From Chloroflexota bacterium (GTDB lineage: Bacteria; Chloroflexota; Dehalococcoidia; Lucifugimonadales; JADFKI01), in assembly GCA_024648655.1 (NCBI GenBank), contig JAGGDZ010000312.1, positions 1-22,216 on the forward strand: a stretch of DNA of 22,216 nt, given 5' to 3'. The translations under genes were made by a program, and so were the position numbers. Of the stretch, positions 1 through 7,149 are shown piece after piece (the stretch's first letter is position 1; each line of letters opens with the position of its first letter). The notes under the pieces were generated by a model. That model was not told the DNA's origin, searched no databases, and saw only the letters and a program-made list of their open reading frames with translations.

Positions 1-326
1 GGGAATCCCCTATTGGCGAAGAGACTTCGCAGATGCTTCAGCAGGTCGTCCCGGACTGTCATCTCCTCACCGCACACCCTTGCGATAGACTCTCGTGTCA
101 GGTCGTCCGATGTCGGTCCTAGTCCGCCCGATGTCAGGGTGACGTCCGACCGTCTGAAAGCCCGGTCAATTGCCTCATGCAGCCTGTCGGGGTCGTCTCC
201 AACCTTGGTTACCCATCGCACTTCGATTCCGAGCTTCGCCAGTTCTGACGCAAGGTAGGAAGAGTTGGTATCAACCAATTCGCCCATGAGAAGCTCCGTA
301 CCTATCGACAGAATTTCGGCATGCAT
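1..326 (-). CDS. cinA: CinA-like protein, N-terminal part (cut by window edge)
   Basis: The reverse strand reads an open frame from an ATG at 326 to the window edge, giving about 108 residues that start MHAEILSIGTELLMGELVDT. This is the typical N-terminus of the CinA / molybdopterin-binding (MoCF_biosynth) domain. The conserved GGLGPT-DD segment follows near residue 75 (SGGLGPTSDDLTRE). CinA proteins of known activity are NMN deamidases or ADP-ribose pyrophosphatases in pyridine nucleotide recycling; some are competence- or damage-induced. A GGAGG sequence about 8-9 nt upstream supports the start. The C-terminal amidohydrolase domain, if present, lies outside the window. The gene is downstream of the Gld-like operon on the same strand but separated by a terminator-like hairpin, so it may be its own unit. 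Family assignment is confident; whether both domains exist cannot be seen. Confidence 0.9.
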   Translation of the reverse strand, partial: MHAEILSIGTELLMGELVDTNSSYLASELAKLGIEVRWVTKVGDDPDRLHEAIDRAFRRSDVTLTSGGLGPTSDDLTRESIARVCGEEMTVRDDLLKHLRSLFANRGF

Positions 327-357
327 TGAGCGCCTCCACAATCAAGTGTTATGCAAA

Positions 358-380
358 GGGGCAGGCACGATGCCTGCCCC
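358..380 (-). terminator. GC-rich hairpin, probable terminator of the Gld-like operon
   Basis: A perfect 10-bp inverted repeat (GGGGCAGGCA / TGCCTGCCCC) with a 3-nt loop lies between the 51-codon ORF and cinA. On the minus strand it is followed by only TTT and then GCATAA, so the T-tract is short and termination may be weak or factor-assisted. It could also be a dispersed GC-rich intergenic repeat. Confidence 0.55.
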
Positions 381-409
381 CAAATCTCTATCTGAATCAA
401 ATGCTCGTT

Positions 410-565
410 CTATCCGAGCGTTATGGTGTTCTCGTTTGCCGAGAGAATGTCGAAGCAGGGTCCGACATTCGTTCCGAAAGGCATTCCGAAAGACCGCCCC
501 AACTTTATCTCATCCCATACGGTCTGTCCAACGATGTCAATTGCTCTCTTCGCTCTCTTTTCCAT
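410..565 (-). CDS. small ORF, 51 aa, overlapping the end of the DUF4340 gene
   Basis: This minus-strand frame starts at ATG 565 inside the last codons of the DUF4340 gene and ends at a TAG at 410-412. It encodes 51 residues beginning MEKRAKRAIDIVGQTVWDEI. An AAGGA motif lies 8 nt before the ATG, and the 29-nt overlap with the upstream stop (537) is typical of translational coupling. The sequence has a basic N-terminus, a mixed globular-looking middle with F-G-M-P-F-G and one Cys (GPC), and no membrane segment. It is followed within 30 nt by the hairpin at 358-380, so it sits inside the transcript. I do not recognise the family. Evidence for being real is the ribosome binding site, the position and the natural amino-acid composition; conservation is untested. 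Confidence 0.5.
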   Translation of the reverse strand: MEKRAKRAIDIVGQTVWDEIKLGRSFGMPFGTNVGPCFDILSANENTITLG

Positions 566-1652
566 AGGGTGGATCCTTCGCAAGCTCTACAAAGGCGTCC
601 ACCCACTCCGCCGGCATGCCGATGACAGGCTGGCGAACAAAGTTGGATTCATTCTTCGCGTAATACACGCTGTCGTCCTCGCTCTTGTCGCCAAGAATCA
701 ACAGGACGCCGTCCGTGAAGCGAGTTCCTCGCTCCGTTTCGCCGGAGAATCGTATCTCAATTGCATCGGAATCGTCTCCAATTCCCCACGGCGTGTAGTC
801 TTGGTCATCCACAGAGGACACTACAACGGTCATATTCTCAGGCCCGGGCACCAGCGGGATCATAGGCTCCCATACATCCATGTCTATGGGGCGCTCTTCC
901 TCATCGACCTTGTAGTCAATGACGCTCCACTCGTTTGTCCTATAGTCCTGTATGAACGAAACTAGGTGTGTATCTTCCGTCGTAGGATTGCCGAAGTACA
1001 CGTTCAGCTCGACGATTGACACTGGGTCGCGCCGTACATACCACTTTGGTATCGGTGGCTCGTTGGCGAGCCTGCTGATTACATCCCCCCAACTCGACGC
1101 AATCAGGAAAAGATCCGGAAATCCGGCTACCTGACCATAGTGATGCCTGCCGTCAGTAGTCAGGTCTCCCAGCCTGAATTGTACACTCCTATTCGCAGTC
1201 AGCCCTACATCAACGACAGTGTCGGGATCGTCCAAGCCATACTGTGCCGGATCATCGATCAGTGGCTGTACCGCAGTAAGGTCCCGTCTAGTTCCGGGCC
1301 CGCTCAGCAGCAAGGTAACGCCACCCCAGCGGTTGTAGTTCGGCGGAATGCCTTCCGGGTCAGTGAATGCCCAGGTTCTGTCTTCCGTCTTGTAGAAGCT
1401 AACACTCTTGTCGTCCAGATATGTGACGCTAATTGTCTCGATATCATCTTCCGCAACCTGGTAGAACCACGGTGACTTCGCGTCTTTCTTCTCCACAAGC
1501 ACAAACCGCCCCAGGCTGCTCTGCACCACGTGGTAGTCATCGAGGCCGCCCTCTTGAACGCGGGTTACCGCAATCTCGAATACGTTGCTCCACGCGATGA
1601 TCCCGACGAGCAGCGCCACCACTACTATTGCGCCCGTTGCCTTCAGATTCAT
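537..1652 (-). CDS. DUF4340 domain protein of a Gld-like ABC cluster
   Basis: A 371-residue protein with a short N-terminal membrane anchor (about residues 7-23) and a large extracytoplasmic part. It resembles the DUF4340 family: repeated beta-rich modules with phrases such as QYGLDDP followed by VGLTANRSVQFRLGD, and HHYGQVAGFPDLFLI. In many bacteria DUF4340 proteins are encoded directly after a GldG-like protein and an ABC-2 permease/ATPase pair, and are thought to be part of that envelope complex; the substrate is not established. It starts with ATG after a GGAG-like site, 61 nt downstream of the GldG-like gene, and its 3' end overlaps the 51-codon ORF. The C-terminus is strongly acidic. 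Confidence 0.8.
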   Translation of the reverse strand: MNLKATGAIVVVALLVGIIAWSNVFEIAVTRVQEGGLDDYHVVQSSLGRFVLVEKKDAKSPWFYQVAEDDIETISVTYLDDKSVSFYKTEDRTWAFTDPEGIPPNYNRWGGVTLLLSGPGTRRDLTAVQPLIDDPAQYGLDDPDTVVDVGLTANRSVQFRLGDLTTDGRHHYGQVAGFPDLFLIASSWGDVISRLANEPPIPKWYVRRDPVSIVELNVYFGNPTTEDTHLVSFIQDYRTNEWSVIDYKVDEEERPIDMDVWEPMIPLVPGPENMTVVVSSVDDQDYTPWGIGDDSDAIEIRFSGETERGTRFTDGVLLILGDKSEDDSVYYAKNESNFVRQPVIGMPAEWVDAFVELAKDPPYGKESEESN

Positions 1653-1713
1653 CCGGTCATTCTCTCCAAAAACGGGTCCTCCCAGCCAGAAGCGACCCGA
1701 AGCCTGAACGTCT

Positions 1714-3411
1714 CTAACGCCTTCTCCACCACACTACCGTCCCGATAATCAGCATGATGACGGGTGGCACGAACCAGCTCGACCACTTGATGAAGTCGCG
1801 CTCTCTTGTGGTAACCACCAGCTCTCGGTACGGAAACACCTTCGGTCGTATGGAAATCAATTCGTAGTCGTCAGCCAGCCAGTTTACTGAGTTCAGGAAC
1901 AAGTCCGCGTTGTCGCTCGATGCGAAAAACTTGTTTTTGGCAAAGTCCGAGTCCCCGAACACCACAAACTTAGAAACAGGATGCCTGAGCGATTCGTCGA
2001 TGGTCCCCGTAGCCTCAACAACCACAGCGATCGGGAACGGCCCGAGCCGCTCCTCGCCGGCGTCGAAGTTCACTTCCTCGGTATTCGACTCCAGCCAGCT
2101 CGCCGGCGTCGTCATAGCTATCGGCAATATCCGCACGAACGGTGGTGTCTCTTCGATCGGTATCAGCCTGTCAACCGCCGTTGCCTCAGGGAAGAATGTA
2201 ACATCGATCTGGTCTGTAATCGGAATACCCAGTGTTGACGGGGAAGTGCTCGTCGAATACTGCACGTTTGCCTTCTGGAGGAGAGGGGTCAGTTCTTCGC
2301 CTGCGACGTTGCTGACAGCGTCTGCGATGCTGAGTGGTTTGTTGGTGCTTGGGTCGCGCGTTGCGAGAAGCAGCCCCCATTGCGCCACCAAGAAGTTGAA
2401 AGTGTCCGGCGTCGCGGGGTCAAACAGTGCAATCATCCTGCCGCCGCCCTTCAGGTAGGCATCCAGTGCAGCGAATTCTTCCTGGTCAAGGTCCTGTCGC
2501 GGACCCGCAATAACCACCAGAGCGGCATCTTCCGGCACGCTCGCTTCCTGCTTCAGATTCAGTGGAAGTACGCGATAGTTGTCCCTTTGCATCCCACTTA
2601 TCGCATAGTCCAGCCCGTTATCCTCGTCAATCGCGCCTGAGAGCACATCCCTTGTCGATCCTGCTTCGTCATGGCCCGTCAGATAGTACACAATCTTCTG
2701 CTCTGCGCCGGTAACGATGAGAATGCTCGTGACAAAGTCCTGTTCCGTGAACGACTGGACGTTCTGTAGGGTTCCTTCTTCCAGATCCTCGAACACTATG
2801 GCAGGGAATGAATCCACGCCGTACTGCTGTGCCACACTGCGTTGCAACTCCGGATCTACGAAGCGGTAGCTGAACATATTGCTCCGCCGGGTGAACTCAT
2901 TGAGCATATCCTCAGCCTGCTGCTGCGCCGCCGCGCTCCGCGTATCTGAAGGTACGAAAAAGGCGTTTGCACGAACAAGTCCGTCCATACCCTCCAGTAT
3001 CTGCACAGTCTGGTCCGACAGTGTGAAGATTCGCGTTGCGGTGACATCCACACGAGTCGGATTCCTGTACAGCAGGAAGTTCACCAAGAGCACGATGATG
3101 AAGAACGCGACTGTCAACACAACGATATTGCTGCCGTACCGTCCCTGCCGTCCAATGAGGAATATCGCGATCGCCCTCGGTGAAAGCACGAGCGCCAGAA
3201 ACACCAGCACGATCCCGATAACAATTACTGATACCGAAAACTCTCGGAGTTCCTCGACTGTGAAGTACATCGCCCCGCCCGCGAGCAGTGCGACAATGCC
3301 GACTACTGCCGCGACAAAGCTCCAGAAACCCGTCGATTGCAGCGAAGACAGCACCAGGTCCTTTAGGCTGTCTCTGCCTCCCTGGTCCCCATCGGGTATT
3401 CTCTCTACCAT
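1714..3411 (-). CDS. GldG-like ABC transporter auxiliary protein
   Basis: A 565-residue membrane protein. Three hydrophobic segments lie near the N-terminus (about residues 29-50, 58-78 and 95-116). A long extracytoplasmic region then begins RVDVTATRIFTLSDQTVQIL, the hallmark of the GldG / ABC_transp_aux (PF09822) family. A last membrane helix followed by WWRRR closes the protein. The family accompanies ABC-2 permeases; in Bacteroidetes GldA-GldF-GldG is tied to gliding, but homologues occur widely in non-gliding bacteria with unknown cargo. The ATG follows the permease stop codon directly (TAA then ATG), with AGGTGG just upstream, so the two are translationally coupled. Compared with short GldG proteins it has additional N-terminal helices. 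Confidence 0.85.
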   Translation of the reverse strand: MVERIPDGDQGGRDSLKDLVLSSLQSTGFWSFVAAVVGIVALLAGGAMYFTVEELREFSVSVIVIGIVLVFLALVLSPRAIAIFLIGRQGRYGSNIVVLTVAFFIIVLLVNFLLYRNPTRVDVTATRIFTLSDQTVQILEGMDGLVRANAFFVPSDTRSAAAQQQAEDMLNEFTRRSNMFSYRFVDPELQRSVAQQYGVDSFPAIVFEDLEEGTLQNVQSFTEQDFVTSILIVTGAEQKIVYYLTGHDEAGSTRDVLSGAIDEDNGLDYAISGMQRDNYRVLPLNLKQEASVPEDAALVVIAGPRQDLDQEEFAALDAYLKGGGRMIALFDPATPDTFNFLVAQWGLLLATRDPSTNKPLSIADAVSNVAGEELTPLLQKANVQYSTSTSPSTLGIPITDQIDVTFFPEATAVDRLIPIEETPPFVRILPIAMTTPASWLESNTEEVNFDAGEERLGPFPIAVVVEATGTIDESLRHPVSKFVVFGDSDFAKNKFFASSDNADLFLNSVNWLADDYELISIRPKVFPYRELVVTTRERDFIKWSSWFVPPVIMLIIGTVVWWRRR

Positions 3412-4125
3412 TTACCGCCACCTACGCGTTTCTAATGATCTAACTGCTATGAACAGGAACACAGCCGCCATGCTAACGTAATAGATGACGTGGCTCGTGT
3501 CGATGACGCCGCGGGCGAAGTCCGTAAAGTGCGCGTTCATTGAAATGCCGTTAAGCACATCCGCCGCAATGCCCTCGACAATCGAGGCGATCCTGTCTAT
3601 GAATGACAGTGTTAGAAGTATTCCGATGCCAACTACGGCTGCCACAATCTGATTTCCCGACAGTGACGACGCCATAAGACCGATCGCCAGCGCCGCGGTG
3701 CCGTAGAGAACAAGTCCGAAGTACGCGCTCAGAATCGGGCCGGTATCGGGCGTCGCGAACACATACAGCAGAATTACATAGTACAGCGTGAATAGAATCG
3801 TAACCATCAGCGTTACGAAGCTCGCGATGTACTTGCCGAGGACCACCTCCCAATCACGAACGGGGGCAGTCAGCAGCAATTCAAGCGTTCCGAGTTTCTG
3901 CTCTTCGGCAAGTAGCCTCATAGTAAGCAGAGGAGCAAGGAACATGATGAACAAGCTTGCCCATGAGACAAAATTACGCACGCTTGCCTCAGCGAACGGT
4001 CTCGTCATGTCGAAGACGAAGAATATGCCCGTAAGCACGAGAAACATCGCGCCCACGATGTACGCCGTCGGCGTCGTGAAATATGCCTTGGTCTCCTTCC
4101 ACGCTATTGTAAAAGTGTTATTCAA
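3412..4125 (-). CDS. ABC-2 type permease (GldF-like)
   Basis: A 237-residue integral membrane protein with about six hydrophobic segments. The N-terminus (WKETKAYFTTPTAYIVGAMF) is typical of the ABC-2 / GldF permease family, in which an early amphipathic segment precedes TM1. The LLAEEQKLGTLELLLTAPVRDWEVVLGKY segment after TM2 is the conserved cytoplasmic loop thought to contact the ATPase. The start is read as TTG at 4125, with AAGGA 7 nt upstream; no better in-frame ATG precedes it. It sits 98 nt after the ATPase gene and abuts the GldG-like gene without a gap. Direction (export) follows from the family; the substrate is unknown. Confidence 0.88.
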   Translation of the reverse strand: MNNTFTIAWKETKAYFTTPTAYIVGAMFLVLTGIFFVFDMTRPFAEASVRNFVSWASLFIMFLAPLLTMRLLAEEQKLGTLELLLTAPVRDWEVVLGKYIASFVTLMVTILFTLYYVILLYVFATPDTGPILSAYFGLVLYGTAALAIGLMASSLSGNQIVAAVVGIGILLTLSFIDRIASIVEGIAADVLNGISMNAHFTDFARGVIDTSHVIYYVSMAAVFLFIAVRSLETRRWR

Positions 4126-4223
4126 CCTTCAATCCTTGTCTGCCATCCCAACCCGGTGCATCCATGCGAGTCTAGGACGGGAATCTAGTATCCTACGGGC
4201 TGAGTCTGTCCGGATGCTGCTAT

Positions 4224-5198
4224 CTATTCCTCTGCATCTCCAACCGGAATAGGGTCGGGGACTACCTCTTCTGTCGTAACTTGCAGGAATATCTCCTCTA
4301 GGGACATGCCCACCGATTGCAGTCTCAGCAACTCCCAACCGCCGTTCACGATTGTTGACGCGAGCGTCGAGCGCGGTTCCGACTCCGGATTCGTGCCTAT
4401 GGTGAATGTCGAGAACCCGCCCTCTTGCGAGTACCTGTGGTCAACCGCTTCCACGCCTTCAACTGCCTCGATAGCCTCTGCGATTTCGCGCGATGGCCCT
4501 CTGGCGTCAACCTCGATGCGCTCCACGCCGCGCAGCCGCGTCGCCAGATTCTCTGGCCTGTCCACGGCAACAATCTGTCCTTCGTGTATGATTATCACCC
4601 GCTCGCAAATCATGCTCACTTCCGGCAAAATGTGTGTGCTTAGAATCAAGGTGTGCTCGCCGCCGAGGTCCTTAATGAGCTGCCTGGTCTCCACCACCTG
4701 AATTGGGTCGATGCCGATAGTAGGTTCATCCAGCACTAGGACATCCGGCTCATGCAATATCGCCTGCGCGATGCCCACTCGCTGCCTGAATCCCTTCGAC
4801 AGCTTGCCTATGTGCGTCGTGCCGTACTCTTCAAGCCGGCATATCTCTATGACCTCGCTCGTCCGCCTGCGTATATAGTCCGAGGACATCCCCCGGATCT
4901 TGCCCATAAACCTAAGATACTCGCCCACCTCCATGTCTGTGTACAGAGGGACGGTCTCAGGCAGATAGCCAATATGCCGCCGGGCGTCCAGTGATTCGTT
5001 CACTATATCGTACCCGGCGACAGTCGCGGTTCCATCCGTTGGAGGGTGAAATCCGGTGATTACTTTCATCGTCGTGGACTTACCCGCGCCGTTCGGCCCT
5101 AGGAAGCCAAGGATTTCACCTTGCTCGACACGGAACGAAATATCCGTAACGGCGGGGAAGTCTCCATAGTATTTGCTAATGTGTTCCAGTTCTATCAT
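4224..5198 (-). CDS. ABC transporter ATP-binding protein (GldA-like)
   Basis: A 324-residue ATPase. Walker A is GPNGAGKST (about residues 34-42), the signature is LSKGFRQR (133-140), Walker B is VLVLDEPT (153-160), and the H-loop His is in STHIL (about 189). IGYLPE is found where exporters of the Gld/CcmA/DrrA group have it. The roughly 100-residue C-terminal extension (ARGPSREIAEAIEAVEGVEA onward) is the regulatory tail typical of this export class. It is the first gene of the operon that continues with the permease, the GldG-like protein and the DUF4340 protein. The start is ATG at 5198; a good promoter lies about 210 nt further upstream, which implies a long leader. Confidence 0.92.
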   Translation of the reverse strand: MIELEHISKYYGDFPAVTDISFRVEQGEILGFLGPNGAGKSTTMKVITGFHPPTDGTATVAGYDIVNESLDARRHIGYLPETVPLYTDMEVGEYLRFMGKIRGMSSDYIRRRTSEVIEICRLEEYGTTHIGKLSKGFRQRVGIAQAILHEPDVLVLDEPTIGIDPIQVVETRQLIKDLGGEHTLILSTHILPEVSMICERVIIIHEGQIVAVDRPENLATRLRGVERIEVDARGPSREIAEAIEAVEGVEAVDHRYSQEGGFSTFTIGTNPESEPRSTLASTIVNGGWELLRLQSVGMSLEEIFLQVTTEEVVPDPIPVGDAEE

Positions 5199-5266
5199 CT
5201 TCTACCGCCATTCATTGACGCGATTCGGCCCCCCCATAAACTACGCCTTGCTGCTCGTTTCTTTTG

Positions 5267-5281
5267 TGAAGCGTCGCTTCA
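5267..5281. other. 15-bp palindrome in the leader of the ABC operon
   Basis: TGAAGCG-T-CGCTTCA is a perfect 7-bp dyad around one base. It lies between the predicted promoter (5416-5445) and the ABC ATPase start (5198), so it would be in the 5' leader. It could be a repressor site; a one-base loop is too tight for a simple RNA hairpin unless inner pairs open. Confidence 0.35.
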
Positions 5282-5402
5282 AGGGCAGAAAGCAGGAATG
5301 CGAGACTCGAGAATGCCACATATTTTACAACGAATCGATTCGGCGATGGTTAGTGAGAAACTCTCGCGAACCGGAAATCAAACTCTACTGCCGCCTTGAA
5401 CT

Positions 5403-5418
5403 AATGCAATTGTGCATT
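5403..5418. promoter_or_regulatory. inverted repeat over the -10/+1 of the ABC operon promoter (operator candidate)
   Basis: AATGCA-ATTG-TGCATT is a 6-bp perfect dyad with a 4-bp centre. It overlaps the -10 box (5416-5421) and the predicted start region of the minus-strand promoter at 5416-5445, a position in which a bound repressor would block transcription. No regulator gene is visible in the window. Confidence 0.35.
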
Positions 5419-5445
5419 CTATCTAAACCCGGCATGTAATTTCAA
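5416..5445 (-). promoter_or_regulatory. sigma-70-type promoter of the Gld-like ABC operon
   Basis: On the minus strand TTGAAA (5440-5445) and TAGAAT (5416-5421) are separated by 18 bp; each box matches the consensus at 5 of 6 positions. Transcription would begin near 5409, leaving a leader of about 210 nt before the ATPase gene. Confidence 0.55.
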
Positions 5446-5517
5446 TAATTATTGTACACACTCAACATCGGTGTTAATCTAATCCAAGAACTTTGAACTA
5501 TCCATGCTAGGCTTGTC

Positions 5518-5541
5518 AAAGGACATGACATCATGTTCTTT
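5518..5541. promoter_or_regulatory. 24-bp near-perfect palindrome upstream of speD
   Basis: Ten of eleven opposing positions are complementary around a 2-bp centre; the core is ACATGA-CA-TCATGT and the outer arms are AAAGG and TTCTTT. It ends about 56 nt before the speD start codon. The small centre and long arms fit a dimeric regulator binding site better than a terminator. Function is inferred from shape and position only. Confidence 0.4.
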
Positions 5542-5597
5542 CGACGCGAAGCGCTGAAAGTCACGTCGTACTCGGTTTATCGGAGGCAACTCTCAAA

Positions 5598-6050
5598 TTG
5601 CATCTCGCTATTGACGGGCACGGAGCATCTCCTGAGAGACTCAAGGACACTAACTTAGTGTACCGCTTTTTGGACGAATACCCCGACGCCATCGGCATGA
5701 ACAAGATTATCCCTCCCCAAGTCTATACTTATCACGGCAAGAACCCGGAGGACTGGGGCGTGTCCGGCTTCGTTATCATCGCCGAGAGCCACATCAGCGT
5801 TCATACCTTCCCTGACAGGCAATATGTAAATATCGACATCTTCTCATGCAAAGACTTTGATGCGGCTTCGTCCCTAGAAGGTGTAAAGGCAGTTTTTGGA
5901 TTGAAGGAAGTAAAAGTCTGGACAATGGATCGCGGCATTGACTACGCCACGCCGCGCGAGGGCTACAATGGAATGGTCCGCGAACGGGTCAAAATCCGTA
6001 GCGCACAGTCCCCACCCTTGGAAGGCGGAATAGAGGAAGAAGTCATCTGA
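5598..6050 (+). CDS. speD: S-adenosylmethionine decarboxylase proenzyme (SpeD/SpeH class)
   Basis: A 150-residue prokaryotic AdoMet decarboxylase. It makes decarboxylated SAM, the aminopropyl donor for spermidine or aminopropylagmatine. The self-cleavage site is in AESHISVHTFP (Glu63-Ser64); Ser64 would become the pyruvoyl group. His69 and Cys84 (IFSCKDF) sit where the family's processing and catalytic residues are. The start is read as TTG at 5598, after CGGAGG at 5581-5586, which leaves an 11-nt spacer; no ATG is available before the conserved HLAIDGHGA segment. The protein is somewhat longer than the roughly 120-130 residues usual for the class, owing to a C-terminal tail (SPPLEGG then EEEVI) that looks unstructured. 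Agmatinase follows 83 nt downstream. Confidence 0.9.
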   Translation: MHLAIDGHGASPERLKDTNLVYRFLDEYPDAIGMNKIIPPQVYTYHGKNPEDWGVSGFVIIAESHISVHTFPDRQYVNIDIFSCKDFDAASSLEGVKAVFGLKEVKVWTMDRGIDYATPREGYNGMVRERVKIRSAQSPPLEGGIEEEVI

Positions 6051-6133
6051 TCGTCTTCAACGGATTTCTTCCTATCGCCCGGAGATAGTCGAACGGAATC
6101 TCGATAGTGTGCTTTGTGAACTGAGTACGTCCT

Positions 6134-7039
6134 ATGCCCCAAATTGTTTATCCTTGGCTCGGTGACACACCCCTCCAGTGGCGCACCTTCCTCGACACGC
6201 CACCTCACGAGGATGATCCCGCAGACGCGGCAGTATTCATAATTCCCGTGCCCTACGATAGCACAACATCCTTCATGTCCGGCGCGCGCGCCGGTCCGGC
6301 AGCGATAATTGAAGCGTCCCGCCACCTTGAAGACTACGACATCGAGCTAGACTGCGACATCTCTCAGGTAGGCATACACACCACGCCGGAATTGCAGCCC
6401 CAAATGGACGGACCACAGTCTATGCTCGCCGCCGTCCGCGGCGCGGTGGAGAGTGCTGCGTCGCATGGCAAACTCCCCGTTTTGCTCGGCGGCGAGCATT
6501 CGATCACAATCGGCAGTGTGCAGGCGCTCCTCGAAATTCACTCAGACCTATCCGTGCTTTACGTTGACGCGCATGCAGATATGAGAGATAGCTACATGGG
6601 CACTAAATGGAGCCATGCCTCGGTCGCTCGCCGTATCAGCGGGATCTGTCCTCCCGTGCTGATAGGTGTCCGCAGTATCAGCGCCGAAGAAAAGGATTTC
6701 ATTGAAGGGCAGGGGATACCCGTGCAGTACTGGGATGCCGGTTCACCCTCTACTCTCGATAGTGCAATTGCAATCGCTTCCGACCATCTGACGGAAAACA
6801 TCTACGTCAGCATCGACCTTGACGCGCTCGATCCTTCCATCATGGCGGGAGTCGGCAAGCCTGAGCCTGGCGGCCTGCTCTGGCATGAGATTCTCGCCCT
6901 CCTACACGCCGTATCCCATCGCTCTAACATTGTAGGCTTTGATGTGGTAGAACTTAACCCGTCGCAAGGCTCAGTCTCCTGCGCCTTCACAGCGGCCAAG
7001 CTTGCCTACAAACTTATCGGTTACGCTACGCAACATTAA
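6134..7039 (+). CDS. speB: agmatinase / ureohydrolase (SpeB family)
   Basis: A 301-residue arginase-superfamily enzyme that removes urea from agmatine, or from N1-aminopropylagmatine, to give a polyamine. The dinuclear manganese ligands are visible: His122 in GGEHSIT, Asp145/His147/Asp149 in DAHADMRD, and Asp228/Asp230 in SIDLDALDP. SHASVARR stands at the substrate-binding segment. It follows speD on the same strand, so the pair most likely serves spermidine synthesis. With no arginine decarboxylase or spermidine synthase in the window, the exact order (agmatine first, or the Thermus-type aminopropylagmatine route) stays open. The start is ATG at 6134, with no strong ribosome binding site. 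Confidence 0.92.
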   Translation: MPQIVYPWLGDTPLQWRTFLDTPPHEDDPADAAVFIIPVPYDSTTSFMSGARAGPAAIIEASRHLEDYDIELDCDISQVGIHTTPELQPQMDGPQSMLAAVRGAVESAASHGKLPVLLGGEHSITIGSVQALLEIHSDLSVLYVDAHADMRDSYMGTKWSHASVARRISGICPPVLIGVRSISAEEKDFIEGQGIPVQYWDAGSPSTLDSAIAIASDHLTENIYVSIDLDALDPSIMAGVGKPEPGGLLWHEILALLHAVSHRSNIVGFDVVELNPSQGSVSCAFTAAKLAYKLIGYATQH

Positions 7040-7046
7040 CGCACCT

Positions 7047-7076
7047 TTGGGCATGCATCGAATAACATGCTAAAAT
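7047..7076 (+). promoter_or_regulatory. possible promoter of the cysteine desulfurase gene
   Basis: TAAAAT at 7071-7076 is a 5-of-6 match to a -10 box; the -35 region, TTGGGC at 7047-7052 (18-bp spacer), matches poorly. A 5-bp inverted repeat (GCATG at 7051-7055, CATGC at 7066-7070) fills the spacer and could be a regulator site. Confidence 0.3.
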
Positions 7077-7149
7077 GTGTCAACTCAAAAACCCCAATTA
7101 TTCTGCGCCGCCTTGATGTTTGCTCCGCCAGAGCGGAAAGGGGGAAGCA

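Larger units (their letters stand above)
5199..5597. other. 399-bp intergenic region between the divergent ABC operon and speD
   Basis: No convincing coding sequence is seen here; the short open frames have no ribosome binding site or family resemblance. The region holds the minus-strand promoter, the dyads at 5267-5281 and 5403-5418, and the larger dyad at 5518-5541 in front of speD. It is visibly more A+T-rich around 5430-5500 than the flanking genes, as expected for a divergent promoter region. A convincing plus-strand promoter for speD was not found; only weak matches exist. Confidence 0.6.

Noticed and set aside
2879..3481. 200-codon open frame on the plus strand
   Set aside because: It is antisense to the GldG-like gene and its junction with the permease, with no recognisable protein pattern.
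7120..7149. Earlier TTG start for the cysteine desulfurase
   Set aside because: The GGGGGAAG ribosome binding site lies inside this stretch and fits the ATG at 7150; the extra ten residues do not resemble family N-termini.
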